This document shows positions 51,731 to 60,644 of a stretch of DNA of 64,000 nt, in pieces. The stretch spans positions 4,704 to 68,703 of the forward strand of contig DATGVJ010000374.1 in NCBI GenBank assembly GCA_035300505.1. The letters run 5' to 3'. Made by a program: the position numbers and the translations under genes. The number at the start of each line of letters is the position of its first letter. Position 1 is the stretch's first letter. The notes below the pieces were generated by a model, which worked only from the letters and a program-made list of their open reading frames with translations, was not told the origin of the DNA and made no database searches. Origin of the DNA: VAZQ01 sp035300505 (GTDB taxonomy: Bacteria; Pseudomonadota; Alphaproteobacteria; Rhizobiales; Xanthobacteraceae).

Positions 51731-54013
51731 GTGCTCGACCTGTTTCAACAGCGCGAAAACGACACCGAATGGAAGGCGCGGCTGCGCCGCGTCTTGCTCG
51801 ATCTTGATTCGCGCATCGACTTCGGCGTTTACCAGACCCGCACCTGGGGCCGCGAGCTTTACGAGCGCTTCACGGTGTTCATGGACCGGTTCCACGTCGC
51901 CGGCTGGCGGCGCTGGCTCCTCATTGAGCCATTTTCGGAAGGACTTACGCTCGGCACCGGCGGCCTCGTCTTGATGCTGACGCTCGCAATTCCCGCATTC
52001 CGGGAAACATCCGATGACGACTGGCTCAAGAAATCCGAACTTGCCGTCAGCTTTCTCGACCGTTACGGCAACGAAATCGGTTCGCGCGGCATCCGCCACA
52101 ACGATTCGATCCCGCTCGAACAGTTGCCTGACCACTTGGTCAAGGCGACCCTCGCCACGGAAGATCGCCGCTTCTACGAGCATTTCGGTATCGACATTCC
52201 GGGGACGTTTCGCGCCGTCTTGACCAACGCCCGCGCCGGCGGCGTGGTGCAGGGCGGCTCCTCCATCTCACAGCAGTTGGCCAAGAACCTGTTCCTTTCG
52301 AACGAGCGCACCATCGAACGCAAGGTCAAGGAAGCGTTCCTGGCGTCCTGGCTGGAGTTCCGGCTGCAGAAAAACGAGATTCTCAAACTTTACCTTGACC
52401 GCGCCTATATGGGCGGCGGCAACTATGGGGTCGACGCCGCCGCACACTTCTATTTCAACAAGTCGGCACGCGACGTCACGCTTTCGGAATCCGCCATGTT
52501 GGCGGGACTGTTCAAGGCGCCGTCCAAATTTGCCCCGCACGTCAATTTGCCGGCCGCCCGTGCCCGCGCCAACGTCGTGCTCGACAATCTGGTCGATGCC
52601 GGATTCATGACGGAAGGTCAGGTGTTCGGCGCGCGGCGCAATCCCGCAATATCGGTGGACCGGCGTGACGAACGTTCACCCAGTTATTATCTCGACTGGG
52701 CCTTCGACGAGATGAAAAAACTCGCCGAAAAGCTGCCGAACAATTCGCATGAACGCGTGTTCGTGGCCCGCTTGGCGATCGACGTCAGTCTGCAAAAGAA
52801 CTCTGAAAAGGCGGTCGAGGATTCCCTGCGTCAATATGGCCGCGAATACAATGCCAAACAGGCGGCAGCAGTCCTGATGGAGACTGACGGTTCCGTGCGC
52901 GCCATGGTCGGTGGTCGCGACTATGCAACAAGCCAATTCAACCGCGCGACCGATGCGCTGCGGCAGCCGGGCTCTTCCTTCAAACCCTATGTCTACGCGA
53001 CGGCGCTGGCGAGCGGGGGCTTCAAGCCGACAACAATCGTTGTCGACTCGCCGGTTTGCATCGGAAACTGGTGCCCGAAGAATTACTCGGGCGGCTTTTC
53101 GGGCTCGATGACGCTGACCCAGGCTCTGGTACGTTCGATCAACGTCATTCCTGTCAAACTGTCGATTGCGCTGGGCAACGGCAACCCGAAAGCCGGACGT
53201 GCCAAGATTAGAGATGTCGCCCGCAAGGCGGGCCTGCGTACGGCGCTTCCCGACACTCCCTCTATGCCGATCGGCGCCAACGAAGTGACGGTGCTCGACC
53301 ATACCGGCGGATACGGCATTTTCGTCAATGAAGGCATGTCGATCACACCCCATGCCATCCTTGAAGTGCGAAATGGCGCCGGCGACCTGATCTGGCGCTT
53401 CGACCGGGACGGCAAGAAGTCCGTCGAGGTCATCCCGCCCCAGGTTGCGCGCGATCTCAACATGATGATGAACAAGGTCGTCGAGGAGGGCACCGGCAAG
53501 CGCGCCATCCTCGACATCACCAAGTCAGCCGGAAAAACCGGCACCACCAATGCCTATCGCGACGCCTGGTTTGTCGGCTTCACGGGCAACTACATTGCGG
53601 GCGTTTGGTATGGCAACGACGACTATACGTCCACCAATCGCATGACCGGAGGATCCTTGCCGGCCGGAACTTGGCGCGACATCATGGCCTATGCCCACCA
53701 GGGCATTGAAATCAAAGCGATCCCTGGCGTGCCCAATCCTGCGCCAACCAATAAAGGTCAGAACGTCGCATCGGGCAAAGCCAATACTGACGCGCAGAGG
53801 CCGGCACTCCTGACACGCAAAGGTGCCGACATCCTTGTGCGCGTCGAAAGGCTCATGGACGAGGCGACGCGCACATTGGTCTCGAACGACAAACCAGCCT
53901 TGAGGGCCGATGCGGCACCTGGCGCTGCGGCTAGCGCTGGGGAATCAATTCCGCAGCCGCTGGATGCCTTCGCGTCCGCGGCTGATCGACGGCCGCCAGG
54001 CCGCGGCAACTAG
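51731..54013 (+). CDS. Class A penicillin-binding protein (transglycosylase/transpeptidase)
   Basis: Protein of about 760 aa that polymerises and crosslinks peptidoglycan at the outer face of the inner membrane. One transmembrane helix (LTLGTGGLVLMLTLAIPAF) follows a cytoplasmic lead. The GT51 domain has ATEDRRFYEHFGIDIPGTFR and QGGSSISQQLAKNLFLS; the transpeptidase domain has SxxK in PGSSFKPYVY, SxN in VRSINVIPVK, and KTG in SAGKTGTTNAYRDAW. The C-terminal 100 residues are Ala/Pro-rich and poorly conserved. The GTG at 51731, with GAGAGGGG upstream, is preferred to a TTG 21 codons earlier that lacks one. Confidence 0.93.
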   Translation: MLDLFQQRENDTEWKARLRRVLLDLDSRIDFGVYQTRTWGRELYERFTVFMDRFHVAGWRRWLLIEPFSEGLTLGTGGLVLMLTLAIPAFRETSDDDWLKKSELAVSFLDRYGNEIGSRGIRHNDSIPLEQLPDHLVKATLATEDRRFYEHFGIDIPGTFRAVLTNARAGGVVQGGSSISQQLAKNLFLSNERTIERKVKEAFLASWLEFRLQKNEILKLYLDRAYMGGGNYGVDAAAHFYFNKSARDVTLSESAMLAGLFKAPSKFAPHVNLPAARARANVVLDNLVDAGFMTEGQVFGARRNPAISVDRRDERSPSYYLDWAFDEMKKLAEKLPNNSHERVFVARLAIDVSLQKNSEKAVEDSLRQYGREYNAKQAAAVLMETDGSVRAMVGGRDYATSQFNRATDALRQPGSSFKPYVYATALASGGFKPTTIVVDSPVCIGNWCPKNYSGGFSGSMTLTQALVRSINVIPVKLSIALGNGNPKAGRAKIRDVARKAGLRTALPDTPSMPIGANEVTVLDHTGGYGIFVNEGMSITPHAILEVRNGAGDLIWRFDRDGKKSVEVIPPQVARDLNMMMNKVVEEGTGKRAILDITKSAGKTGTTNAYRDAWFVGFTGNYIAGVWYGNDDYTSTNRMTGGSLPAGTWRDIMAYAHQGIEIKAIPGVPNPAPTNKGQNVASGKANTDAQRPALLTRKGADILVRVERLMDEATRTLVSNDKPALRADAAPGAAASAGESIPQPLDAFASAADRRPPGRGN

Positions 54014-54111
54014 ATCGCGTCCCGTGCTCACCAAATAGGTGACGCGCTCTAGCTTATTGAGTTGACGCGTTTTCTTCGGCGAACCGGAAGTCCACTTCGC
54101 CGGAAAATGCT
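54010..54111. repeat. Composite palindromic intergenic element, copy 2
   Basis: It has the same order of parts as the element at 3051-3153: arms near AGATCGCGTCC and GACGCGCTCTAG, then TTGAGTTGACGCGTTTTCTT and a mirrored TTCGCCGGAAAATGCT. It begins at the stop codon of the penicillin-binding protein gene and ends 33 nt before the DUF1214 start. Confidence 0.75.
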
Positions 54112-54143
54112 ATGTAGGTTGCTTCCATTCGATTGGGTCAAGC

Positions 54144-54722
54144 GTGCGGTTGCTCATCGGATCATTGTTTACGTTAGCGGTGGCCGCAGCGATCGGCCTC
54201 GGCATCACGTGGGTGGCCGTGACACAAGGCGCAGCCTACGGCGGCATAACCCTTGGCGCCTGGTCTGCCTGGCCGCGCGTAGGCACCGCAAGCATAGATC
54301 CATATGCGCGCGCCATGATTGCCCGCAGCGGCGAACTCCCGGTCGGCTCCGGCGATGGCGTAGCGTTCTATGCGCGCACAGACGACGCACGTCGCACGCT
54401 TGATGGTCGTTGCGACGTGGTGTTGAGCGGGACTACCCCACAGGCTCGTTATTGGACGGTTACCCTATACGATCCTCAGGGGAGCCTCGTCGCCAATTCG
54501 GTGCAGCGCTACGGCTTCACCAGCCAGGAAATCATCCGGGACCAGGATGGTACATTTGAACTCACCGTCGGTCCGCGCGCCCGGCCGGGCAACTGGCTGC
54601 CCACGGGCGCCATTGAACGTTACGTGCTGGTGCTACGACTTTATGACACGCCCATCGGAGTAGCAACGCGCAGTGGGCGCGACGTTCCCATGCCTGCCAT
54701 TGCTCAGAGGGGATGCCGGTGA
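54144..54722 (+). CDS. DUF1214-domain membrane-anchored protein
   Basis: Protein of 192 aa starting with GTG. One N-terminal transmembrane segment (LLIGSLFTLAVAAAIGLGIT), then the DUF1214 domain: DPYARAMIARSGELPVGSGD, ARYWTVTLYDPQGSLVANSV, and RPGNWLPTGAIERYVLVLRL. The domain is often fused to DUF1254 in longer proteins; here the DUF1254 part is a separate gene that overlaps its end by 10 nt. Function unknown. Confidence 0.87.
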   Translation: MRLLIGSLFTLAVAAAIGLGITWVAVTQGAAYGGITLGAWSAWPRVGTASIDPYARAMIARSGELPVGSGDGVAFYARTDDARRTLDGRCDVVLSGTTPQARYWTVTLYDPQGSLVANSVQRYGFTSQEIIRDQDGTFELTVGPRARPGNWLPTGAIERYVLVLRLYDTPIGVATRSGRDVPMPAIAQRGCR

Positions 54723-55261
54723 TCCGCCTTCTGCTCTGGGTGCTCGGAGGCGCGCTGCTTGGTGGCGTCGTACATCTTGCGTCGGTGCTCGTCCTGCCAC
54801 GACTGGCGACGCAAGACGCCTATTCCCGCCTGTCCTCGATCACGCGGACCAATACGATTACGCCGCTGCCGGCTCCGACGCCCGAGAACGCCCTCATGCC
54901 GTTCATGGACCCGGCCTTTGCCACAGCGGTGTGCCGCTACGACCTCTCGTCCGGACCGTTGAAGTTTTCCGTTCCGATCAGCCCTGCCTACACTTCCGTT
55001 TCATTCTACACGCGTTCGGAGGTCGCTTACTATGCCATCAACGATCGCTCAGCAGGCCGTCGCGTCATCGAACTCGAACTGATGACCCGTGAACAGCGAA
55101 ACAACCTTCCGGGTGACGAGGAAATCACCGCCGCCGACCGGCTGATTGTCGAATCACCAACCACCACCGGCCTTGTCCTGGTCAAAGCGCTGGCACCTGA
55201 ATTCGGATTGCTCCCGACCGCCCGCAACGTTCTCACAACCGCCCGCTGCCAACAGCAGTAA
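54713..55261 (+). CDS. DUF1254-domain membrane-anchored protein
   Basis: Protein of 182 aa: N-terminal helix (RLLLWVLGGALLGGVVHLAS), then a DUF1254-type domain (ATQDAYSRLSSITRTNTITP; MDPAFATAVCRYDLSSGP; SFYTRSEVAYYAINDRSAG; PGDEEITAADRLIVESPTTT). Together with the DUF1214 gene it probably forms the two halves of what is one protein in other bacteria, with the order reversed. The two are translationally coupled. Confidence 0.85.
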   Translation: MPVIRLLLWVLGGALLGGVVHLASVLVLPRLATQDAYSRLSSITRTNTITPLPAPTPENALMPFMDPAFATAVCRYDLSSGPLKFSVPISPAYTSVSFYTRSEVAYYAINDRSAGRRVIELELMTREQRNNLPGDEEITAADRLIVESPTTTGLVLVKALAPEFGLLPTARNVLTTARCQQQ

Positions 55262-55274
55262 CGGTACAATTCGA

Positions 55275-55457
55275 TCAGGTGCGGGAGGCGCGCCGCCGGC
55301 GCCGGGTGCGGCCAGGTCGCGGGATCGGCGGAAAATCAGAATATCGCTCAATGCGAATGACCGGCAGAATGATCACGGTGGCCGACCGCGACTTGTCGAT
55401 TTTCGATTTTTCGCTCGCGCTGCGCGCCGGTGTCGGAAGCCTGATGATCGTTCCCAA
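55275..55457 (-). CDS. Small Arg-rich protein (TTG start)
   Basis: A 60-aa protein, MGTIIRLPTPARSASEKSKI then TVIILPVIRIERYSDFPPIP and a basic tail (RTRRRRRASR). GGAGA lies 5 nt before the TTG. The pattern GTII-P at the start, an (I/V)ILPV-RIERY strand and a basic end resembles small proteins I recall from Bradyrhizobium relatives. It converges with the DUF1254 gene. Moderate support only. Confidence 0.5.
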   Translation of the reverse strand: MGTIIRLPTPARSASEKSKIDKSRSATVIILPVIRIERYSDFPPIPRPGRTRRRRRASRT

Positions 55458-55559
55458 ATCTCTCTCCCACGCACCCGGATCGACCCATCACGATCAAAGT
55501 CCGGTGGCGCGATATAAGAGCAGCCAAGGTTAACGCTCCGCTAACACCATCGATCTAAT

Positions 55560-55603
55560 GTGGTGCGAAGTGACAATAAATGTGATGCGAAGTGAAAATA
55601 AAT
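55560..55603 (+). repeat. Tandem 22-nt direct repeat upstream of the DUF2336 gene
   Basis: GTGGTGCGAAGTGACAATAA(AT) and GTGATGCGAAGTGAAAATAA(AT) lie head to tail, differing at two positions, 25 nt before the ATG at 55628. A 22-nt period places both on the same DNA face, as for paired operator sites. No regulator is assigned. Confidence 0.5.
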
Positions 55604-55627
55604 TGTAATGATGGACGCAAACCTTCC

Positions 55628-57043
55628 ATGCTGAAGTGGGCCAACATCACGGGTCTTGAAGGCCTGTTCAATCTTAACCAACAGGGCATCGACATTCGAC
55701 CGACCTTGTTGCGCGTGATCACCGACCAATATCTGCAAACGTCGGTCCACACGACGGACGAAGAACGCCAGTTCACCGAACTCGCGATGCGGCTGCTGGA
55801 TGAGACCGAGATCGCGACGCGCGCCGCCGTTGCCAAACGATTGGCGCCGCATGCTTATGCGCCGCGCCCGATCATCCTGCAGCTTGCGCGAGACGTTCTC
55901 GAAGTCGCGGAACCAGTCCTGCTTCAGTCGCCATGCTTGACGCCGCAGGACTTGAGGTCAATTGCCGCCGAACGCGGCGCATCATGTGCACAAATCGTTG
56001 CACGGCGGCTCAAACCAGAAACATCCCAATCCATCGGCCAGCCGCTCATGCTCGCGCAGGTCACACAGCCACATGCCGCGCAGCCACATGCCGCACAGCC
56101 ACACGTCGCACAGCCACATGCCGCCACCAACGTGACGAAGCCTCCGCACGTTGACACGACGTCCGCGCCCTTGGTAGCCATGGAAACGGCGCCGGCCGAG
56201 CCCGCTCTTGCGCCGCCGGCGGGCGCCGCGCTGCTACAAGCGGAACCACTATGTGCAAAGGCGGCGGCGGTGACCCAACAGCCCAGCGTCCCAACGGAGA
56301 GCGTAGAGTTGTTGTCTGCACAGGCGACGCGCAACACGCCCGATGTGATTGTGACATCGAGCGCGGTTGACTTGGACGATGACTTGGGCGGTGACTTGGG
56401 CGAACCGTCCGTCCCCGCGGGCTGCACAGCCGCTTCAGGCTGCACAGCCGCTTCAGGCTGCACAGCTTCGGAACTAAGCGACCAGTTCTTCGCAGCCGAC
56501 GCGGAAGAGCGCAGGCTGATCCTGATCGTACTCGACTATTCATCCTGCGGGCCCGCAAACCCGCCGTCGGCATTGCGACCGGCCGACGTCTGGCAACTGG
56601 AGGCAGCCGCGCTTCAACGAAACTTGGAATCGGTCGCAAGCGATTTCGAACGAACGCTCGGCATCTCGCAGCAAATGGCCCACCGCATGATCGCCGACGG
56701 ACAGGGTGAGCCGATTGTCATTGCGGCCAAGGCTTTGGAGATACCGGCAAGTGTGCTCCAGCGCATGCTGTTGTTCATGAACCCGATTGTGGGCCAATCG
56801 ATCGAGCGCTTGTACAAGCTTACAGCCCTGTACGATGAAATGACCTTGGAGGCGGCACGGCGCATGATTGACATCTGGCAGGATGCTGAGCCGGCCCAGC
56901 TCAGAAAACCGATACATGCCGCGCAATGGCAAAGCACCGTCAGTCGCGCCAGACAGGCACTTGCGGACATCTCGCACCGCACATCCGCAAAAACGGTTCC
57001 CGACGCAAATCGTCGCCGCGTTACCGGCACCGATGCGAGGTAG
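55628..57043 (+). CDS. DUF2336-domain protein with low-complexity linker
   Basis: Protein of 471 aa, no signal peptide. The N-terminal DUF2336-type helical region reads TDEERQFTELAMRLLDETEI and ATRAAVAKRLAPHAYAPRPI, then VARDVLEVAEPVLLQS-like helices. A long linker contains four AQPH(A/V) units (56067-56123) and three GCTAAS units (56410-56465). The helical C-terminal region resumes with ADAEERRLILIVLDYSS and FERTLGISQQMAHRMIADGQ. DUF2336 proteins are common in alphaproteobacteria; function unknown. Confidence 0.83.
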   Translation: MLKWANITGLEGLFNLNQQGIDIRPTLLRVITDQYLQTSVHTTDEERQFTELAMRLLDETEIATRAAVAKRLAPHAYAPRPIILQLARDVLEVAEPVLLQSPCLTPQDLRSIAAERGASCAQIVARRLKPETSQSIGQPLMLAQVTQPHAAQPHAAQPHVAQPHAATNVTKPPHVDTTSAPLVAMETAPAEPALAPPAGAALLQAEPLCAKAAAVTQQPSVPTESVELLSAQATRNTPDVIVTSSAVDLDDDLGGDLGEPSVPAGCTAASGCTAASGCTASELSDQFFAADAEERRLILIVLDYSSCGPANPPSALRPADVWQLEAAALQRNLESVASDFERTLGISQQMAHRMIADGQGEPIVIAAKALEIPASVLQRMLLFMNPIVGQSIERLYKLTALYDEMTLEAARRMIDIWQDAEPAQLRKPIHAAQWQSTVSRARQALADISHRTSAKTVPDANRRRVTGTDAR

Positions 57044-57391
57044 TCAGGTCACGACATTATCCAAAAAATGTCGTCCGGCGCGATCCTCGATCTCGATGAT
57101 CCACACGTCGGTATCAAAGCGAACCTCGCGTGCGAGGCGTTCTTCAATTTTCTCCTCCGGGACCGTCCTATCCCTGAAACAATACGTGAAGGCGCGATCC
57201 GCCGGACGCGTTTCATCAAACGCTGACTGTGGGGCGGGTCCGAACAATTCGCCGGTCCCATTGAGAAGATTGAGCTTGATGAAAATCGCGCCGGCATCCT
57301 CGGCGCCGCGCCGCCGCACCGCCGCAAATGCACCTTCGATGTAACAGCGGCGGATATAGGCAGCCACCCAAATCGAAGACTTGAGGCGCAT
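57044..57391 (-). CDS. DUF1491-family protein
   Basis: Cytoplasmic protein of 115 aa. The family pattern is clear: MRLKSSIWVAAYIRRCYIEG, AFAAVRRRGAEDAGAIFIKL, LFGPAPQSAFDE, and the ending DVWIIEIEDRAGRHFLD. It starts 7 nt after the stop of the peptidoglycan-binding gene; a GGAG lies immediately before the ATG, closer than usual. It is the last gene of a three-gene group with the PAS kinase. Confidence 0.9.
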   Translation of the reverse strand: MRLKSSIWVAAYIRRCYIEGAFAAVRRRGAEDAGAIFIKLNLLNGTGELFGPAPQSAFDETRPADRAFTYCFRDRTVPEEKIEERLAREVRFDTDVWIIEIEDRAGRHFLDNVVT

Positions 57392-57398
57392 CTCCAAC

Positions 57399-58283
57399 CT
57401 ATTCCAGCGGACGGCCAACGATCGCCGAGAGCTCGCGTACCACGCGGTCGGAGGGCTGGCCGGTGACGGGCAGCTTGCGCTCGCGCTCGAATCTCTCGAT
57501 GGCGATCTGGGTATCGGCATCGACCACACCGGTGGGCTTGATCTGGCCATAGCCGTAATCCGACAAAACCCTTTGCACGGTAAGGACGCGCTTCGAAGGG
57601 GCCAAAGCCGTCGCAATCGCATCATTGCGAGCCGGCTGCGGCGCAGGCCGTGGGGGCACAACGCCAGTCGAGACGATGGTGGCAGGGCGCGAGGGCTTCG
57701 TCGATGATCGTCTGATGCTTTGGAGCAAAATCTCACTTGGCTCCGCGCTCGGCTTCATTCCTGCGGTCTGCTCAAAATCGCGTATGGCCGCGATGGTCCG
57801 CGGGCCGTACCGACCGTCAATGACGCCCTCATAGTAACCTCGCCGGGCAAGTTCGCGCTGAATGTCGGCCACGATTTCGGCGCCAAGACGCGCAGGCGGA
57901 ACCGGTTCGGCCTTTTGGGTTGGCGCGTTGGGTGGCCGCGCAGACGGAACGCTCGCAACCGGTGTCTCTTTGGCTGCAGGTGGACTGGTTGCAGATGGAT
58001 TGGCAGCAGATGGCTTCGCAGCAGGCGGATTGGCGGGGGCCACGTTGGTAGAAGGCGGAACGCTCGCGGCGAGCTCGCTGCGAAACAATGGCGCTGGGTG
58101 CTGCCCCGTCTGCATGAACAGGACATTGGTCAGGATTGTACCGCCCAAAATGATTGCAACACAGCTCCCGACGGCATCGCGAAAATTCCATCCCATCGCG
58201 GCAAGCACCCGCCATCGCGATGTGGCGAGATCGCTGTCAACCGGGCTTGCGGCACCCCTGCCGGGACGTACAGTACTAGGCAC
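57399..58283 (-). CDS. Membrane-anchored protein with two peptidoglycan-binding domains
   Basis: Protein of 294 aa (GTG start). A cytoplasmic lead of 35 residues, one transmembrane helix (AVGSCVAIILGGTILTNVLF), a Pro/Ala/Ser-rich spacer, and two PG_binding_1 domains: IQRELARRGYYEGVIDGRYG with TIAAIRDFEQTAGM, and VQRVLSDYGYGQIKPTGVVD with TQIAIERFERERKLP. It should tether the inner membrane to the cell wall. Its first codons overlap the end of the upstream kinase gene by 8 nt. Confidence 0.88.
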   Translation of the reverse strand: MPSTVRPGRGAASPVDSDLATSRWRVLAAMGWNFRDAVGSCVAIILGGTILTNVLFMQTGQHPAPLFRSELAASVPPSTNVAPANPPAAKPSAANPSATSPPAAKETPVASVPSARPPNAPTQKAEPVPPARLGAEIVADIQRELARRGYYEGVIDGRYGPRTIAAIRDFEQTAGMKPSAEPSEILLQSIRRSSTKPSRPATIVSTGVVPPRPAPQPARNDAIATALAPSKRVLTVQRVLSDYGYGQIKPTGVVDADTQIAIERFERERKLPVTGQPSDRVVRELSAIVGRPLE

Positions 58284-59610
58284 TGAGCTTCACCCGATTT
58301 TCCGAGTTCACGCTGGACGGTCGAACGATCGTGGAAATCGCCGGTAACGGCGACGGCGGGCACATGGCCTGTCCCTTGGCCTGTCCCTCATTCCTGCGCG
58401 AGCTTTCACAATCGATCGGCAAATGGACCGTAACCCGCGTTCCCTTGCCGATGCGGCTATCGATGTGCATCGTGCCCCCGTGCAACGTGAGCAACCCTTT
58501 CACAATCGAGAGGCCAAGCCCGGCACCGTCCTGGTGGCGATTGCAGGTCGAGCGAGCCTGGAAGTAAGGATCTCCGATACGCGGCAGATCCTCAGCCCCG
58601 ATACCAACTCCGGTGTCCTCCACAGTCACGACAAAACACTCTCCGTCGACCTTGGCTCCAACCGATATCGTCCCACCAGGGAGTGTAAATTTTATGGCGT
58701 TGGATATCAGATTGATCAGGATTTGATTGAACGAACATTTGTCAGCCACAATGTCCGGCAGGCCATGCGGCATGCACCTGACAAGGTCGAGGTTTGCGTC
58801 ACGCGCCTTCAACGTCAGGAGATCGCAGCAGTCCTCAATAACTTGTCCAGGTGCGAATGGTTCTGGAGCGATCTCAAAGCTTTCATTCTCAATCTTTGAC
58901 ATGTCGAGAATGCCATTGACCACGGCAAGCAGGTGGCGGCCGGTTTCGTTGATGAGCTTCGCATATTCACATTGCCGCCCAGCATCGATCATCAACGCAT
59001 CTTTTTTCGTCAGCATCTCCGAAAATCCGATGATGGCATTGAGCGGCGTACGCAATTCGTGGCTCATGGTTGCCAGAAACCGGCTCTTGGCGGCATTGAC
59101 CCGGTCGAGCTCGCCGTGAGCCTCTGCCAGTTCGCAATCGCGTGCCTTGCGTTCGGTAATCTCCCGCATGACCGCAACGACCTGCCGGTCGCCGGCGTCA
59201 TGACCCGGATCGAAATCCTGATCGAGCAGGCTGCAACGCATCTCGATCCAGATGAATTCCATCGCGGAATCGCCGGCAGGTTGATCCCGCCGAACGCGAA
59301 ACTCGACCGAGCGGCTTTTTCCGGACATTGCGCAATCAGAGAGGGCGGAAAGGAAGGCCGGACGATCCCCCAAATGGACCCGATCGTAAAGGCCGCGCCC
59401 CATCAAGTCGTGAATCTTGGCACCAAACATCGATTCCGCGACTGGCGACACGAACAGAACGAGACCGTTCCGGCCATGGCACGTGACGACGTCCGCCATG
59501 CAATTCGTCAGCACGCGATAAGGGTCAGGCGTGACCATGCCAGGCCAAATGCCAGGTTGAGCCTGCCGTCCTGTCCGCTTGGCTGAATAGTGTCGAACGC
59601 TATCGAGCAC
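58276..59610 (-). CDS. PAS-domain sensor histidine kinase (soluble, PleC/DivL-like core)
   Basis: Protein of 444 aa without a transmembrane segment. A PAS domain (ADVVTCHGRNGLVLFVSPVA to VVAVMREITERKARD) precedes a HisKA helix with the phosphoacceptor in MSHELRTPLNAIIGFSEML, and an HATPase domain with N box NLISNAIKFTLPGG, G1 box DTGVGIG and G2 box DGAGLGLSIVKGLL. The core resembles the PleC/DivJ class. A kinase, a peptidoglycan-binding protein and DUF1491 in this order recur in Bradyrhizobium relatives, from memory. The partner regulator is not in the window. Confidence 0.9.
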   Translation of the reverse strand: MLDSVRHYSAKRTGRQAQPGIWPGMVTPDPYRVLTNCMADVVTCHGRNGLVLFVSPVAESMFGAKIHDLMGRGLYDRVHLGDRPAFLSALSDCAMSGKSRSVEFRVRRDQPAGDSAMEFIWIEMRCSLLDQDFDPGHDAGDRQVVAVMREITERKARDCELAEAHGELDRVNAAKSRFLATMSHELRTPLNAIIGFSEMLTKKDALMIDAGRQCEYAKLINETGRHLLAVVNGILDMSKIENESFEIAPEPFAPGQVIEDCCDLLTLKARDANLDLVRCMPHGLPDIVADKCSFNQILINLISNAIKFTLPGGTISVGAKVDGECFVVTVEDTGVGIGAEDLPRIGDPYFQARSTCNRHQDGAGLGLSIVKGLLTLHGGTMHIDSRIGKGTRVTVHLPIDCESSRRNEGQAKGQAMCPPSPLPAISTIVRPSSVNSENRVKLSA

Positions 59611-60049
59611 GGTCCTTGTGCGCCATTGATTGCCGGACGCACTCCCCCTGTTTTCGAGATAGATCGTGTCAAATGCGACTTAAATGAAAACTAAGGCCGA
59701 TCATCGATTGAGGCTCCTCACCGGTTTTGAGGGGCCTGATCGACGGTATTCGTGCCGAATGGTGAATGGTCGGTTGCCAACAGCCGCCTGGACCAGGACG
59801 ATTGGCACGTAATGGCCGCAAATGAGGGTTGAAAGCCCACCCGCAACAAATACGGCGGTATCGCATTCCGGACCCGCAACGCACCTTCGTTACAATTCGC
59901 GAATTCGTTCAAATTTTCTGAAAATTCGCCGACAATTTAACTTAAAACTAGCGAAAATCAGCACGCCGCCCCGAACCCGGTGTTCAAAGCCCCCTGCTAG
60001 GTTCATTATGCAGGGTAACTCCTCAAGGGGCTTGTCACGGGGAAGCGGC
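59611..60049. other. Divergent promoter region, no gene recognised
   Basis: About 440 nt between the divergent PAS kinase and DUF5330 genes. It is locally AT-rich (59900-59960). No structured RNA or repeat was recognised. Confidence 0.4.
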
Positions 60050-60418
60050 ATGTGGTTCCTTTTGAAGTCGGCGTTCTGGCTAGGGCTTGTCCTAGTCTTG
60101 TTGCCAATCGGTGGTACACAACCCGCACCCAAGGTGCAGGTCAGCGCGTTCGATGCGATGTCCGCGGCCAAAGCCGCGGTCTCCGACATGAACAAATTTT
60201 GCGAACGGCAGCCCGATGCCTGTGTGATCGGGGGCCAGACGGCCGTTGCGCTTGGTCAGCGCGCGCAAGTAGGCGCCAAGATGCTCTACGAGTTCCTCAA
60301 TGAACAGCTTGGCCCGAGCGAAGCCAGCGTGACGTCGACAATTCCAATGCCACCAGCAAAGGCGTCACATCACACCTTGACGCCGGCGGATCTGGCTCCG
60401 GCCTGGCGCAAACCATAA
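60050..60418 (+). CDS. DUF5330-family protein
   Basis: Protein of 122 aa: an N-terminal signal or anchor (MWFLLKSAFWLGLVLVLLPI), then a short domain with two Cys (MNKFCERQPDACVIGGQTAV) and ALGQRAQVGAKMLYEFLNEQ, as in DUF5330 proteins of Hyphomicrobiales. A proline-rich tail ends in LTPADLAPAWRKP. GGGGAAG lies 4 nt before the ATG. It is probably periplasmic. Confidence 0.83.
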   Translation: MWFLLKSAFWLGLVLVLLPIGGTQPAPKVQVSAFDAMSAAKAAVSDMNKFCERQPDACVIGGQTAVALGQRAQVGAKMLYEFLNEQLGPSEASVTSTIPMPPAKASHHTLTPADLAPAWRKP

Positions 60419-60644
60419 CGCAACTGTCCAAGCCGTAGCCCGCGAATATCCCAGTTCCTCGGACATTCTGCTCTGTCGTTTACGGCCCCGGTCGATTTTT
60501 CAAGATCAACCCCCTATATGGTAAGAGCGCGTACGGTCATGCCGCACTCCATGCGGAGAATTATGGTTAACGGATGCGCGCGCCCCAATCGGCTTGCCGA
60601 TCTTGGGTACATCGACCAAAGACCGCAAGGCCACGCAAGCTGCC

